A stretch of 64,000 nucleotides of DNA, taken from Thermohalobaculum sp039028795. Its GTDB lineage: Bacteria > Pseudomonadota > Alphaproteobacteria > Rhodobacterales > Rhodobacteraceae. The translations under genes were made by a program, and so were the position numbers. The notes below the pieces were generated by a model. That model saw only the letters and a list, made by a program, of their open reading frames with translations, was not told where the DNA came from and searched no databases. The stretch lies in assembly GCA_039028795.1 (NCBI GenBank), contig JBCCHJ010000008.1, positions 1-64,000 on the forward strand. The letters are read 5' to 3'. The stretch's first letter is position 1, and every line of letters begins with the position of its first letter. This document shows, one piece after another, positions 55,301 to 63,909 of the stretch.

Positions 55301-56755
55301 ATCGAGATCGGCTTCGGGGTTCTCCCAGAAGGAGAGGGTGAGGATACGGATCCCGCACCTGATCCGATCCCGCCCGGCTCAGGTTTCCCTGGTTCGGGCG
55401 GCCCGCCTGGACAAGCGATCCTGAACCGCCGACTTTACCTGCTCTGCTTCGAGATGACCCGGCTGAGTGAGGCGCAGCGCGTCGATTATGATCAACAGCT
55501 GGTGCAATCCGATCGGAATGCGGTTGGGCGGTATCTTGGGCTTGAAAGCGGCGAGCATGCTCTGCTGCGGCCAGACACGCTCTACGGCATCCGGGTTGAC
55601 TGGATCCAGTATGACGAAGACGACGCGCCAGGCGAAGGCGAGGATCTGCCAGACGATGCCGAGCAGAGTGAAACATTCTGGTTCCATACGACTGCAGAAC
55701 CGCCCACTCGCCTGGGCCCATACATGCTGTTCACCTTGCCGAACGAGAGCGAAAAGCACGTCTTTGGACAGGAGCCGCTGAAGCTGCAATTCTCGACCCC
55801 GCAGGTTTCTAACCTGTTTGCTGCCTTTGACCGGCAGCTTCAGATCCGGTTGCGCGCGTCCTCGTTCCGCCAACCCGATCCTGATGATCTGCCGGATGGT
55901 GAGAGCTATCCTTTCGGTCTGGGGCAGGAGGATCTTGAACCGGTCGGACCACAGGTGCTCAGCCCGTTCGAGGAAGTGCTTCAGGAATGTCTCGAGGCGT
56001 CGTGCATCGAGATCGCCGGCGATCGCATCCGGCATCTTGAGCGGATCATAGATGTCCCGCTCGATCCATTGACGGACTACGTCCTCGACATCGAATCCGT
56101 TCCGATCAGCGACCCGGAAAATCCGGACACCCGCACCATCGTGCATTCGGTGTCGTTCTCGACCGGGGCCTATCCAACGCTCGAACGCTTCGTGCGCGGG
56201 ATCCAGGCGGTGCCAGTCAATCACCGCTGGGTTGCAACCGGGGCGATGCAGCTGGTCGCAAACGCCTTCCCAGGCAGCGCGCAGCCTGAGGGGCCAGAGC
56301 TGGATGCGGCCATGATCGCTGCCGAGCTTGAGCCTATGCCAGTGCCCGACCGGCCTGAGACCACGGTGTTCTGGGAACACGACGGCAGCAGCGATCCAGT
56401 TCCTGTTGCGATTATGATCGATGCGCCTGAACCGATGCAACGGACCTGGTCGCTACCAACCAAAGTGGTCGACAAAAGCGTCGAGCCATCGAGCGAATAC
56501 TGGGCAAACGCCGATCATGAATGGCTGGGTGTCGAGGAAGGCGCCAATACGCCAGGCATGGTGCCCAAAGTCATAATGGCACCGGGCGGGCAGCGCGTAT
56601 TGGCGATCCTTGCCAATGGTGCCCGCGGCGAGCAGGTGGCGATCGATCTTGTGCGCCGAGAGCTGTCGGATCATTTCGCTGATCCTGAAGGCTCGGTCGA
56701 CATCCGGTTCCCGATCGTCGACGTCATCCTCGACCGTGCGCCCTGGGAGGAGTGA
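49364..56755 (+). CDS. Giant protein A of the three-gene operon, hypothetical
   Basis: A 2463-residue acidic protein with a GTG start behind AGGGAAGGG. No signal peptide is visible (MNWDLALYDLIAPYVLRGAP). The N-terminal part is beta-strand-rich (FTLDMVV, SWTGLYLPEIRLFVA, GITGDFDLAV). Residues about 520-680 look like an OmpA-type peptidoglycan-binding domain (ITIIGQASFEG, then NYDLSRQRALTL with Arg612). Residues about 690-1550 are long beta-rich stretches with a hydrophobic patch near 1110-1127. A lone CTVCH motif is at 1605-1609. A Gly/Pro linker is near 2005 and a further beta domain ends the chain. I know no family for the whole. Genes B and C follow with one base between. Confidence 0.9.
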   Translation: MNWDLALYDLIAPYVLRGAPLGPIHAAISVIRVQEYDEVISDDAVVIRGTCRFSGETGAWIDPDNFAFGFNAQNAEGHPRDDDGRRNPWIDMRDSNIAFEFTAPRIASQIIMDAADNLDPGDNADLLDLLSGLDPTPDGPAPSDYASTEFTLDMVVTAAVLRMPFLKGAELLDDGRLAPIAGDDRVEISLPRFKIRLTQGSDDQTPLIIDLLSFGVDGLDDAADIAVVDLIRMDPPYAFIGSSRAVGFGFRSATLDLSTNSTPHEVLEQFGFDASWTGLYLPEIRLFVAPDGVEDFAVSAGVNNLLIGWGAQPGITGDFDLAVIDQGGNDLEVGVRFIDSAGRLYGMTRTGESTATAQVPPESTMVVDVSGGRPPYNVEIDSVNTRMAEITFDPGESQTSVHIVVDDPEGPAGTVNLTIEISRYQSEVVVVTEGQAGIVEITEQTAIREGQTIPLPQVYIASQNATHVTLGLIGAVGDAEWSEPSVEPGDGPHATTFALGEEEEREVTVTLSAPDIEAQQLDAFFRFNEPHPDLTDLTGFALNPFNSSTDEAVSEGPRADFGPDGQPVMLQYDSVLRSALPGTPITIIGQASFEGINNQNKRIHNYDLSRQRALTLAHMIEAAHPAHFDITIEPPEITGDPPGDWVTEWMSHEDPRNMYWRAFTELPVVPQPEVTVTATIRRRAGVEEEVVEIFDPPPPEPSPPSWFRSARVKVRIVQNAFVAIEISGEIDFQTAAEDQIEVADDGATGQLVPTGLGQNASDGIVAYRLLVQVDDAAQTWTVSLALGADPADVNGLMLLGAPPNQTLDESLPGLNILGLTCAMAPVLSTTAPENPLNGDVQALALSAAAVTIPAALGALGWLTVQRVILYGGELLVRSRESGTEVNLLFDVETAISASIGFGDPETPPNDQDGQGGFQILTIPAADPLKVRYKSIGVRLGYTPQTGDRFQFRPVFDASKGYTIEVGGPGGIQVAEPLGRIMKVLAARLSRTNPMNFEIDLGFSADLGVISVERARVLLPINPIRPPQLTALAASIDIPSVIRASGYMQIGESTNADGVPISEIRGGLDLTIIPIKLRIQAEIAVAQIPEEAGGPATGVAVSIEVTFPAPIPLGSSGLGLLGVLGLFAMHYARNMTEFENDTTPALAWLEATGGNPTRLSSDDGSEHFWSPQVDSWAFGVGAVLGTAEGGFIFNMKGVFLLELPGPRILLMMKVAMLTPPPVVEGVEEAGGSLLAVIDLDAGRGTLTIGIVAEYAITPLFEIRIPIEAFFDLNTRTKWHIFIGSVYDPIQARVILVFEGSGYLMLSGDGISHPKFDTPIDGRLAVAAGMHLELIWGSKEIKIYASVAGGFDALIGFQPFFMQGKLEIRGELRLIIISIAAYAKLDLIVGEHPESEDKIARLDGMICGKIKILFIRIEGCVDFSLGDEPSKPIPDLVEKMTLISRSPALVRGTGGDMPIDAVLAEAIIGGSGHTENDFVEPSVAADDDTRPRRVPIDAVMALSLTASPRGAPIEVMDTPFEEAAPGSTAQGYTDRADRRVFYQLTGVDIVEGELTEGSRPATWWAGDPATKDTPVVQLALMTWVPSPFEKAIERSEYLEQIIEDRWCTVCHDPAPAAPVLWAFHEEPIGPSETGWKIKGKAWPDPEETVRSEDPDLEVEIVEAWRSGTEADPWRGILPAWIVANQIQCAEIEEDSGSGGITAGDGLSAGTRGPSIPSVPSMIDLRRERTVAANPGGFSAQPIVAAAGLNQIEIAADRVGRLSAQPADQATLELAAEMARFTGISMPEARTTNRLTVTSAFQRLTRGEEVDATAFLAIDQVHSAPPVEEPDFCEARILAAADFDFGGLVVSPLGDASREDDIVDAWADAGFEPSPLFNAIKLRSKPFVDAKLLIATFESFVQAGLVIARVLDANGQELAQFVPTISDKVPPRHLPPRWVDAAGPWFIDVDHAARFDNDFPDPVEGIFNLFMIDLPEQADAEYIEIGFGVLPEGEGEDTDPAPDPIPPGSGFPGSGGPPGQAILNRRLYLLCFEMTRLSEAQRVDYDQQLVQSDRNAVGRYLGLESGEHALLRPDTLYGIRVDWIQYDEDDAPGEGEDLPDDAEQSETFWFHTTAEPPTRLGPYMLFTLPNESEKHVFGQEPLKLQFSTPQVSNLFAAFDRQLQIRLRASSFRQPDPDDLPDGESYPFGLGQEDLEPVGPQVLSPFEEVLQECLEASCIEIAGDRIRHLERIIDVPLDPLTDYVLDIESVPISDPENPDTRTIVHSVSFSTGAYPTLERFVRGIQAVPVNHRWVATGAMQLVANAFPGSAQPEGPELDAAMIAAELEPMPVPDRPETTVFWEHDGSSDPVPVAIMIDAPEPMQRTWSLPTKVVDKSVEPSSEYWANADHEWLGVEEGANTPGMVPKVIMAPGGQRVLAILANGARGEQVAIDLVRRELSDHFADPEGSVDIRFPIVDVILDRAPWEE

Positions 56756-56756
56756 G

Positions 56757-59700
56757 ATGCGCGAACCGATTGTCCGCCCCTTGGATCCAGTTTTCCGCGC
56801 CCCCGATGCGAACGTGCGTTTCGTCGATCCCGACCGCTTCGTCTGTGAGGCAGGGCTAATCGATTGGATTCAGATCTGGGAGATGCATCAACGGATTCTC
56901 ATCGACGCAGCTGGCGGAGATGCGAACGATTTTTTCGTCTCGGACGAGTTGCGGGCCTTTTTGATAGAACAGTTCGAAGAACAGGGTCACGTCGTGCGCG
57001 GGGCGCATCTGCGATGGGCAACGCGGCCTGATATCGGGCTGCCGAGCAGAGCCTTTAAAGTCTGGCGCCGTCCTAACGAGCCCTTCGGGCGCGAGCGACC
57101 CTTCGAAGAGGACGATCTGTCGGAGACAATGATTCCGTTCTCGGGCACCAAGGTGCTCAAATGGCCGAGCCCGCTAGGGCTCGCGCGGATCGAATGCAAT
57201 GTACCAGCGCCAGGTGGCTTCGCCTTTGGATACTCGGGCACGCCAGTGCTCGAACGCTGGATCAGCGTCCGGCCGCTGCGCCCGGGTTTCAACGAGTTCC
57301 CGCTGGCGGGCCCGGATCTGACTGGCGTGGTCCTGCCCCAAGGGACGGTCGTCCACAGGGTCGACGGCATCCCGGCCAATCTTATCGCGCGCGACGAGGG
57401 CTGGGAACTGGTCGAGATTGTCGGCCTTCCGGTTGAACCGGCCGAATGGGCGGGCGTAGGCGACCATGATGCCAATCAAGGGCTGCTCGATAGTGGTTTG
57501 GTACCGCCAATCGACGCCGCGATCGATCGATACCTTCGGGGCCGATCCGCCTTGGGATGGCTACCGTTCATCAATGATGTATCGATCACCGCGCCGCCCT
57601 TTACGCTGCCCGATGCCCAAGGGTTGGTCGATGAGGTCCGGGCGGACATTTTAAACCATATCCGCCAGATCGCCGAATTGCCGCCCGACGACATGGCTGA
57701 CGAGCAGCTTCAGGTTGAGATGCCGCCACCGGAAAATTCGACCGGGGCCACGGCGCCGACCGAACCGTCGCAGGCAATGGTGTCCCCGCTGGTGCTTATG
57801 CTGCTGGGCGTTTCGTCCGATCCGTGCCTCAGCCTTGCGCTTGGTTACGGCACGACGATCGCGCAAGAGGATATCCCAGGGGAGGCCCCGGACAGCACAA
57901 CACATCCTGACGACTATCCGTTCGCCGGCCCTGACGACATGCACTATATGGTGACCGGCGAATGGGATCAGGGCCTGAGCGGCAATGGCGAGCCGATCGA
58001 GATCGCAGCGCTCGCACTGCAGCCCGGGTTTGCATTTGCAGGGGCCGCGCCGACGGGCATGCAAACCGAGCGCAGCAATCCCCTGAGACCTGTCGAGCCC
58101 GATGGCGACTGGCGACGTAGTATCCGAACTTCGTGGGATCAGGTGCCAGAGACCGGCATTTACCGCGTGGCAAGCTTTGCTGCGGCGCGGGTTCCGCTGC
58201 AGCCCGCGGGTAATAGCTCGCTAATGAACGAGCCGCGCGAGAGTGGCGGGTTCCTTCCGATTGCAGCCAATGTGAACCCCGAGGACGAGGATAAGCGTCG
58301 GATCTCGGCGATGGACCGCGTCGTTCCGATCGCTGCACCTGCCTTGGCCACCCAGAACGGGCATACGACGATGCGCTATGCTGTCACCACACAAACGATC
58401 TTTGGTCTGTGGGGAGGCTGGTCGACAGCGGATCAGGTGGTGTTCGAGCCAAGTCCAGACCGCGTGCCGATACTATCGGCCAGGCTTGATCCAGAGCCCG
58501 TGCACGCCGGGCCGTGTCCCGCCACGCTGACCTTTGAGTTTGGCTGGGACTGGTCGGTTCGCCGCCCAGATCAGATCATTATCGGTGGACGGCTCTGGGC
58601 TGCTGCGCAGCGCAGCGATCCGCCGCCGAGCATTGTGCCAACACTGCAGTTTCCGCGCAGTCTTGGCGGAGGCGAGTCTGCTCTGGAGATTAGCTTTGCC
58701 GGTGACACGCCAACAGCGCCTGGCGCGACAATCGTCGGCCTTACCTCTGATGGCGAAGATTTCGCCACGTTTGGCGCCGCCCAAGGTGATGAAATTCGGC
58801 GCTATCGGGTAACCTTGCCTGGATTTGCGCTCGACTTTGACATCGAACCTCATGTTGGGCTGGCACTCTTCGCCCGTGTCGTGGAACGGCGCGCGCCGGG
58901 ACGGCTCGGCCCCTGGCCCCAGCGGCCATTTCTGACAGCTGCGTCTGATCCGCGTCGGCCTCAGATCAGCCCGGTCCATGTAGAGATCGCCAGCCTGCCC
59001 GATGCCAAGGGCGAATGTCATGCCCGCCTGAGCTGGCCCACGGTTCCCGATGCTGCCGGATACTTCATCTACGAAGCGAACGAGAGCGACCTGCGCGCGG
59101 CGCTGGGGCTTCAGCCCGCCGGGCAGGAGGCAACAATGACAGATCGCCGGGCCGAGGTTGTTGCGGCTTACAACGGTAACCCTGTGCGCCATCCGTTCAC
59201 ACGGCTCTTCTCGGAGCTCTACGATGGCACAAGCCGCGATATCAGTCTGCCGAAAGGCAGCCGTGACATCCATTTCTTTGCCATTGTAGCGCAGAGCCGG
59301 AGTGGGTTGGACAGCCTCTGGCCCTCGGACGCAGATGCGGGCGACCGGCTGATCCCGATCACCGCGCCGCAGATCGCGAAACCCGAACCTCCGGTTTTGG
59401 AATTGCAGCGGATCGCAGACCCCGGCGATCCCGAAGGGTTTGTCGTGACCGTGAGCGTAACGCCACGGCTGGGGCACAGAGCACGCCAGGTCAGGCTTTT
59501 TCGCACACGTCTGGCCGAGGCTGCCAGGCGTATCGACACCATGGGCCCACCGATCGCGATCCTCGAGGAATCCGGCATGGGTTGGACCGTCACGACCGAC
59601 TCGGATGGCCAGTTCAGCGATTTTATCTCTGAAGTTACCGGGACGGATATGCCCGAGGGGACCTGGCGCCGGCTTTGGTATCGCGCCGAGGTTTGGTCGG

Positions 59701-60680
59701 ACGCGGATGAATTCCGCGCATTGTTGCCTGGACGGTCCGACCCGTCACCGGCCCAACATATCGTGGTGCCTCCATCCGGTCCTCCGCAGCTATCGCCGAT
59801 CGAGTTCGAGTGGCCGGGTGGCGCACCAGGCAACGTTCTATTGCGCTGGAGCTCAACAGCACCGGTCGACCAGACCCCGCTCGGTCCGCATCGAATGTCG
59901 ATCTCTGTCCGGGCCGGGGTCTCAAACCCAGATGACCCGCCGCCCGCGCTGACGCCACCGCTGCTTGAGACGGAGGAGAGACTTGACCTCTTGAACCCCG
60001 CCGCGCCGCCAGGTCTCAATGCAGTATGGCGTCATGGCGCGCCCGATGCTGCGGGCGCGCAGGAATATCGTGCGATTATCTATCGCGACAGCGAGGCCCA
60101 ACCGCTGAGCATTGGTGTCCGGCTGCACGATCCGCTTGGGCGTATCTCGGAAAGTTTGCTTTCAATCCCGGGCGAGCCCCTAGTCCCGGCCCCGGATATC
60201 AACGATCTGATCCCACTGGAGATCGGCCCTGGCATAACAGCAGCCGTGTGGTCCAGCGCTGCACCACTTTCCCTGGGCGATGGGATCGAACCATATGTCT
60301 TGACTGTCACCGCGCAATTAGGCTCGGGCCGAGTCCGGACTTTGGTCACCGATCTCACTGCCTCCACCACCGAGCCCGCCAATGTCTCGCCTGTCCTCGG
60401 ACGTGCACGGCGACCGGTTGTTGGTGGACCCGGGATTCGCGCAACACCGGTCATTCGTCGGCCAAGTGTTTTGCACCGAACCGTTGAGTTGCCCGACGTC
60501 CAGGTGCGCCGGAGGCCACCACGACAAGCGCCTGATGATGATCTGGTGATCTGGCGCACGACAAGTTTCGGCCGGTCCAGCGGATATGGCGTTGCGACGT
60601 CGGCGACGGTCCGCAGCATCACCGTTAGCCTCGCCGCGCCGGATGGGCGCGTGGTCGAGGAAACTTTGGAGATCCGCTGA
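56757..60680 (+). CDS. Giant protein B of the three-gene operon, beta-sandwich array
   Basis: A 1307-residue protein. The ATG is one base after the stop of gene A and has GGAGG upstream, so translation is coupled. There is no signal peptide. The first 500 residues are unassigned (start MREPIVRPLDPVFRAPDANV). From about 530 on, segments have the fibronectin III look: TTMRYAVTTQTIFGLWGGWS; then about 738-870 with HARLSWPTVPDAAGYFIYEA and HFFAIVAQSRSGLDSLWP; and further copies to about 1140. The C-terminus is Arg-rich and then returns to strands. Such arrays usually act as binding or spacer modules. No enzyme motif is seen. Confidence 0.88.
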   Translation: MREPIVRPLDPVFRAPDANVRFVDPDRFVCEAGLIDWIQIWEMHQRILIDAAGGDANDFFVSDELRAFLIEQFEEQGHVVRGAHLRWATRPDIGLPSRAFKVWRRPNEPFGRERPFEEDDLSETMIPFSGTKVLKWPSPLGLARIECNVPAPGGFAFGYSGTPVLERWISVRPLRPGFNEFPLAGPDLTGVVLPQGTVVHRVDGIPANLIARDEGWELVEIVGLPVEPAEWAGVGDHDANQGLLDSGLVPPIDAAIDRYLRGRSALGWLPFINDVSITAPPFTLPDAQGLVDEVRADILNHIRQIAELPPDDMADEQLQVEMPPPENSTGATAPTEPSQAMVSPLVLMLLGVSSDPCLSLALGYGTTIAQEDIPGEAPDSTTHPDDYPFAGPDDMHYMVTGEWDQGLSGNGEPIEIAALALQPGFAFAGAAPTGMQTERSNPLRPVEPDGDWRRSIRTSWDQVPETGIYRVASFAAARVPLQPAGNSSLMNEPRESGGFLPIAANVNPEDEDKRRISAMDRVVPIAAPALATQNGHTTMRYAVTTQTIFGLWGGWSTADQVVFEPSPDRVPILSARLDPEPVHAGPCPATLTFEFGWDWSVRRPDQIIIGGRLWAAAQRSDPPPSIVPTLQFPRSLGGGESALEISFAGDTPTAPGATIVGLTSDGEDFATFGAAQGDEIRRYRVTLPGFALDFDIEPHVGLALFARVVERRAPGRLGPWPQRPFLTAASDPRRPQISPVHVEIASLPDAKGECHARLSWPTVPDAAGYFIYEANESDLRAALGLQPAGQEATMTDRRAEVVAAYNGNPVRHPFTRLFSELYDGTSRDISLPKGSRDIHFFAIVAQSRSGLDSLWPSDADAGDRLIPITAPQIAKPEPPVLELQRIADPGDPEGFVVTVSVTPRLGHRARQVRLFRTRLAEAARRIDTMGPPIAILEESGMGWTVTTDSDGQFSDFISEVTGTDMPEGTWRRLWYRAEVWSDADEFRALLPGRSDPSPAQHIVVPPSGPPQLSPIEFEWPGGAPGNVLLRWSSTAPVDQTPLGPHRMSISVRAGVSNPDDPPPALTPPLLETEERLDLLNPAAPPGLNAVWRHGAPDAAGAQEYRAIIYRDSEAQPLSIGVRLHDPLGRISESLLSIPGEPLVPAPDINDLIPLEIGPGITAAVWSSAAPLSLGDGIEPYVLTVTAQLGSGRVRTLVTDLTASTTEPANVSPVLGRARRPVVGGPGIRATPVIRRPSVLHRTVELPDVQVRRRPPRQAPDDDLVIWRTTSFGRSSGYGVATSATVRSITVSLAAPDGRVVEETLEIR

Positions 60681-60681
60681 T

Positions 60682-63600
60682 ATGCTCGTTCTTTCCCAAC
60701 TCACCGCGAACACGGCGCAGGATCGGCTCGGCAGCGATGGCGCTGCCGCGCTGGGACTGACCGCGCCTCTGTTGAGCCCGGTTTGGTTTAACGATGCTGC
60801 ATCGGAACCCGGCTTCAACGCGGATCAATTGGAACTGACACCCCAGCCGGGCGGCGGTGTACTTATGCCGTTTCTCGGAATCCTCGAGACCATCGACACG
60901 CCGCGTGATGTTTTCGATGTCTCTGGTTCTCCGTTGACCGGGCCAGTGACGCGCATCCGTCTGCATCCACAGGCGGCGGCCCGACTGATCACCTTGGCAC
61001 GCGGCCGATACGCGCAACCAGACGCGCCGTTCCATCACCCTGTCGCCACGCAGATGGTCATCCGCGATGCGACGAACATGCCGGAATCGCCAAACTGGTG
61101 GGAGCCAGGCGATCCATTGGCCCTAAACGGGCCGGTGACGATGCATGACACCCGCGGCCTGATCGTGTGCCCGGTTGCCGCCGCTGCGATGTATGCAGAT
61201 CTGCTTGATGCTTACCCGGCGCTGCTGTCCTTGTCGGGCGATGCGCCAGTGGGCTCTGCCGTCGATTCTGATGGTGGCGTTGAGACGATCGCTGCGCTGG
61301 ACACTGGCACCGCTGTGCACATTGTCGATCCGCATGGCGGCGCTTTTGCCCCGGTTGGACCGACGCTAACTAGGCGTGATGGTGATGCGGTACTCGAAAC
61401 ATTGGGGAGCGCCCCGGTGACATTGTTGGGCCAGGATGAGAGCTTCCGTGCCGATGTGGCCGATGAGGATGCGGAAGCCGCCGCCAACGATGATGACGCC
61501 CCAGATACCGCGACAGGAGCCCGGCTGCGCTGGGGCTGGTCCAATGACGGCCAGCTTGCGAGAACGACGCTCGAGGCGCCGGTCCTGGCTGGCGGCGCGC
61601 TTGCGCGCCAGTTCCTGCGACTGACCGTTGTCGACCTGCATTGGCACCTGCTCGGTAACCGGACGACGTCACCAGTCATGGGGATTGCCGGCGATGACGG
61701 CCTTATCCCCGAAACTTATCAGCCGAAAGTGCGGCCTGATCTGCCGGTCGACTATCTGGGTGACGGTATTTCGACGCTCGCCGCTTGCGGCGAGGTGATC
61801 GACCGCGGAGCGACCGGCGAAGGCGAGGATCCTCTGCCAGGCCAGATGATCCTGGCTGTCTCACCGATGTTTGACCAGCTTCTGCAGATACCGCCAGCCG
61901 CTGACATGAACGGCCGATGGCCGGTCTGGCCGGCGGGCGGTAATGCGCCGTTCGCAATGCCTGTCGTGTCGCCAGCCGGAGGCATGTCCGCGCAGTTCAC
62001 CGCAGAAAATGATGTTGTGCTGACACTGGCTGCAGACAGTGTGCCTGACGGTGCCCATGTCCGGGCCTATCCCAGGCAGTTCGTGGAAATCCTGGCCATT
62101 GATGGCGAGCCGTCCTTTGTGCGCGGCGATGGAGGTGCGGCGATCGCCACTGCGCTTCAGGAAACCGAGTTGCTGCTACCCGACCCGTTCCGGGTAGGGA
62201 GTGGAGATCTGCCGCTATCACCAACCCTGACGGTCGATCTCGCCGTAACGCCGCGCGTGGGACCGCGTCAGCTATTCGCCGGGATCCAGTTGCCGGTCGC
62301 AGCGGGCAATGCCACACCGCCAGCCCCGATCTTCGATGGCGACACCTCTTTGATAGGATTTGCCGCAACGGCGTTGGGTTTCTTCGCGTCGCATGCACCA
62401 TCGCCGGTGTTCGGGATCCCTAATCTGACCGATCCGGCTCCGGGTACACCAGCAACGTTGGTCGAGCTTCTGCGCAGCCGTGTCAGCGAGGAAGTGCCGC
62501 GCATTGGCCCGCGCCTGCCGGGTCAGGCACGGTTCGAGACACTTATCGTCACCGGCATCCCGGATGGCGGGGCAAATGGTGTGCTGGCCTGGGATGGTGT
62601 TGTCACGGGCGCGCGCTGGTCCGCCGAGACATTGTCGAGCCGCCATCGCGACGGAAATCCGGGCAACCCCGCAGGGCCCGACACCCACGCGCCTGGCATA
62701 CGTGTCGGCGGCGATCTGGGTCTCGATATCGCGCGTCATGCCGCCAAACGTGCGCAGCCAATCCTGCCGCTTGGCCCAGAGACGCCGAGCTGGCTGGTCA
62801 TGCAGGGCGGCAACAATTTCAACCGGCCAAGTACGGTGCCCGCCAATGCCGCCAGCGCGCCAAATGCTGGCGCCGGGGCGCTACTAAAGACCGTCGCTGC
62901 GTTCTGCGAAACACCTGAGTTCGGTCCGACCGGTTTCGACCTGCCTGAGGGTCCGGTTGATGCGCAGGCAGGCTACGATGCGATACTGGCTGCTATTGGC
63001 AACGCGCTCGGTCTTGCGCAGCCACCGGACATCGAGATTACGATCGGAAATGAGGACCGACTTGGAACCGAGATCGTCAAAGAGATTTATCAGTCTCGGC
63101 ACGGATCGCGCGACGCGCTCTGGGCGTTGAACCGGGCGCTCGGCCAGGCGCGCGAGTTTGTGTATATCGAGAGCCCACAATTCGCCAGGACCGCACGACC
63201 CGAGGACTTCGGAGGTCAGATACCTGCCCATGCCATCGACCTGGCCGAAGTGCTCGCGCAGCGGTTGGCCGAAATGCAAAGCTTACATGTTGCGATCTGT
63301 ATTCCGCGGGCCGGAGACTTCGTTCCAAATTATGGCGGCTGGGTACGCGAATCGCTTGAGGCGCGTAACGAGGCGGTCGAGATGCTGCGCGCCGCTGGTC
63401 CAGGCCGGGTCGCAGTATTCCATCCCAAGGGTTTCCCGGGTCGTCATGCCGCGCTCCGCACGACGTCGGTCATTGTCGACGATTGTTGGGCCATGGTTGG
63501 GACTTCGCACTTCCGCCGCCGCGGAATGACTTATGATGGCGCGGCAGACGTTGTGTCGATACCCTATGGCATGCGCGGCGCAGCAGGCGGGAACATCACC

Positions 63601-63909
63601 GCCTACAGGCGGGAAACTATGGCCCGCAAGCTGGGGCTGGAACCCGCTTTGGCCGCCGACAGGCGCAGAACCGAATGGGCGCGCCTCAGCACGATGCGTG
63701 GCGCTTTTCAGGTCATTGACGATCTATTGAAGCGGGACGGTGCCGGGATGATTTCTCCGCTCTGGCCAGGACCGACGGACAACGCGGTGCTTACAACAAA
63801 CCACGATGTAGCTGATCCGGATGGTGCGGACGGGGCAAGCCTGGTCGCAAGCTTGGGTAGCCTCATCGGCCTTGCAGATGAGGATGGTGATCCAGCTATG
63901 GGGGCCTGA
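60682..63909 (+). CDS. Giant protein C of the three-gene operon, degenerate PLD-like end
   Basis: A 1075-residue protein; the ATG follows the stop of gene B by one base and GGAG lies ten bases before it. The first 800 residues are unassigned, with a low-complexity acidic linker (DEDAEAAANDDDAPDTATG). Residues about 809-965 resemble the second half of phospholipase D-type enzymes: REFVYIESPQFARTA, SLHVAICIPRAGDFVP and TSVIVDDCWAMVGTSHFRRRG. The HxKx4D motif reads R926-x-T928-x4-D933 and the usual Asn after it is His, so the site should be catalytically dead in this half. I see no clear first HKD motif upstream. A structural or binding role is likely. Confidence 0.88.
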   Translation: MLVLSQLTANTAQDRLGSDGAAALGLTAPLLSPVWFNDAASEPGFNADQLELTPQPGGGVLMPFLGILETIDTPRDVFDVSGSPLTGPVTRIRLHPQAAARLITLARGRYAQPDAPFHHPVATQMVIRDATNMPESPNWWEPGDPLALNGPVTMHDTRGLIVCPVAAAAMYADLLDAYPALLSLSGDAPVGSAVDSDGGVETIAALDTGTAVHIVDPHGGAFAPVGPTLTRRDGDAVLETLGSAPVTLLGQDESFRADVADEDAEAAANDDDAPDTATGARLRWGWSNDGQLARTTLEAPVLAGGALARQFLRLTVVDLHWHLLGNRTTSPVMGIAGDDGLIPETYQPKVRPDLPVDYLGDGISTLAACGEVIDRGATGEGEDPLPGQMILAVSPMFDQLLQIPPAADMNGRWPVWPAGGNAPFAMPVVSPAGGMSAQFTAENDVVLTLAADSVPDGAHVRAYPRQFVEILAIDGEPSFVRGDGGAAIATALQETELLLPDPFRVGSGDLPLSPTLTVDLAVTPRVGPRQLFAGIQLPVAAGNATPPAPIFDGDTSLIGFAATALGFFASHAPSPVFGIPNLTDPAPGTPATLVELLRSRVSEEVPRIGPRLPGQARFETLIVTGIPDGGANGVLAWDGVVTGARWSAETLSSRHRDGNPGNPAGPDTHAPGIRVGGDLGLDIARHAAKRAQPILPLGPETPSWLVMQGGNNFNRPSTVPANAASAPNAGAGALLKTVAAFCETPEFGPTGFDLPEGPVDAQAGYDAILAAIGNALGLAQPPDIEITIGNEDRLGTEIVKEIYQSRHGSRDALWALNRALGQAREFVYIESPQFARTARPEDFGGQIPAHAIDLAEVLAQRLAEMQSLHVAICIPRAGDFVPNYGGWVRESLEARNEAVEMLRAAGPGRVAVFHPKGFPGRHAALRTTSVIVDDCWAMVGTSHFRRRGMTYDGAADVVSIPYGMRGAAGGNITAYRRETMARKLGLEPALAADRRRTEWARLSTMRGAFQVIDDLLKRDGAGMISPLWPGPTDNAVLTTNHDVADPDGADGASLVASLGSLIGLADEDGDPAMGA

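Noticed and set aside
49364..63909. Possibility that the giant operon is a prophage tail or contractile injection system
   Set aside because: No sheath, tube, baseplate, ATPase or integrase-like sequence is present in or beside it within the window.
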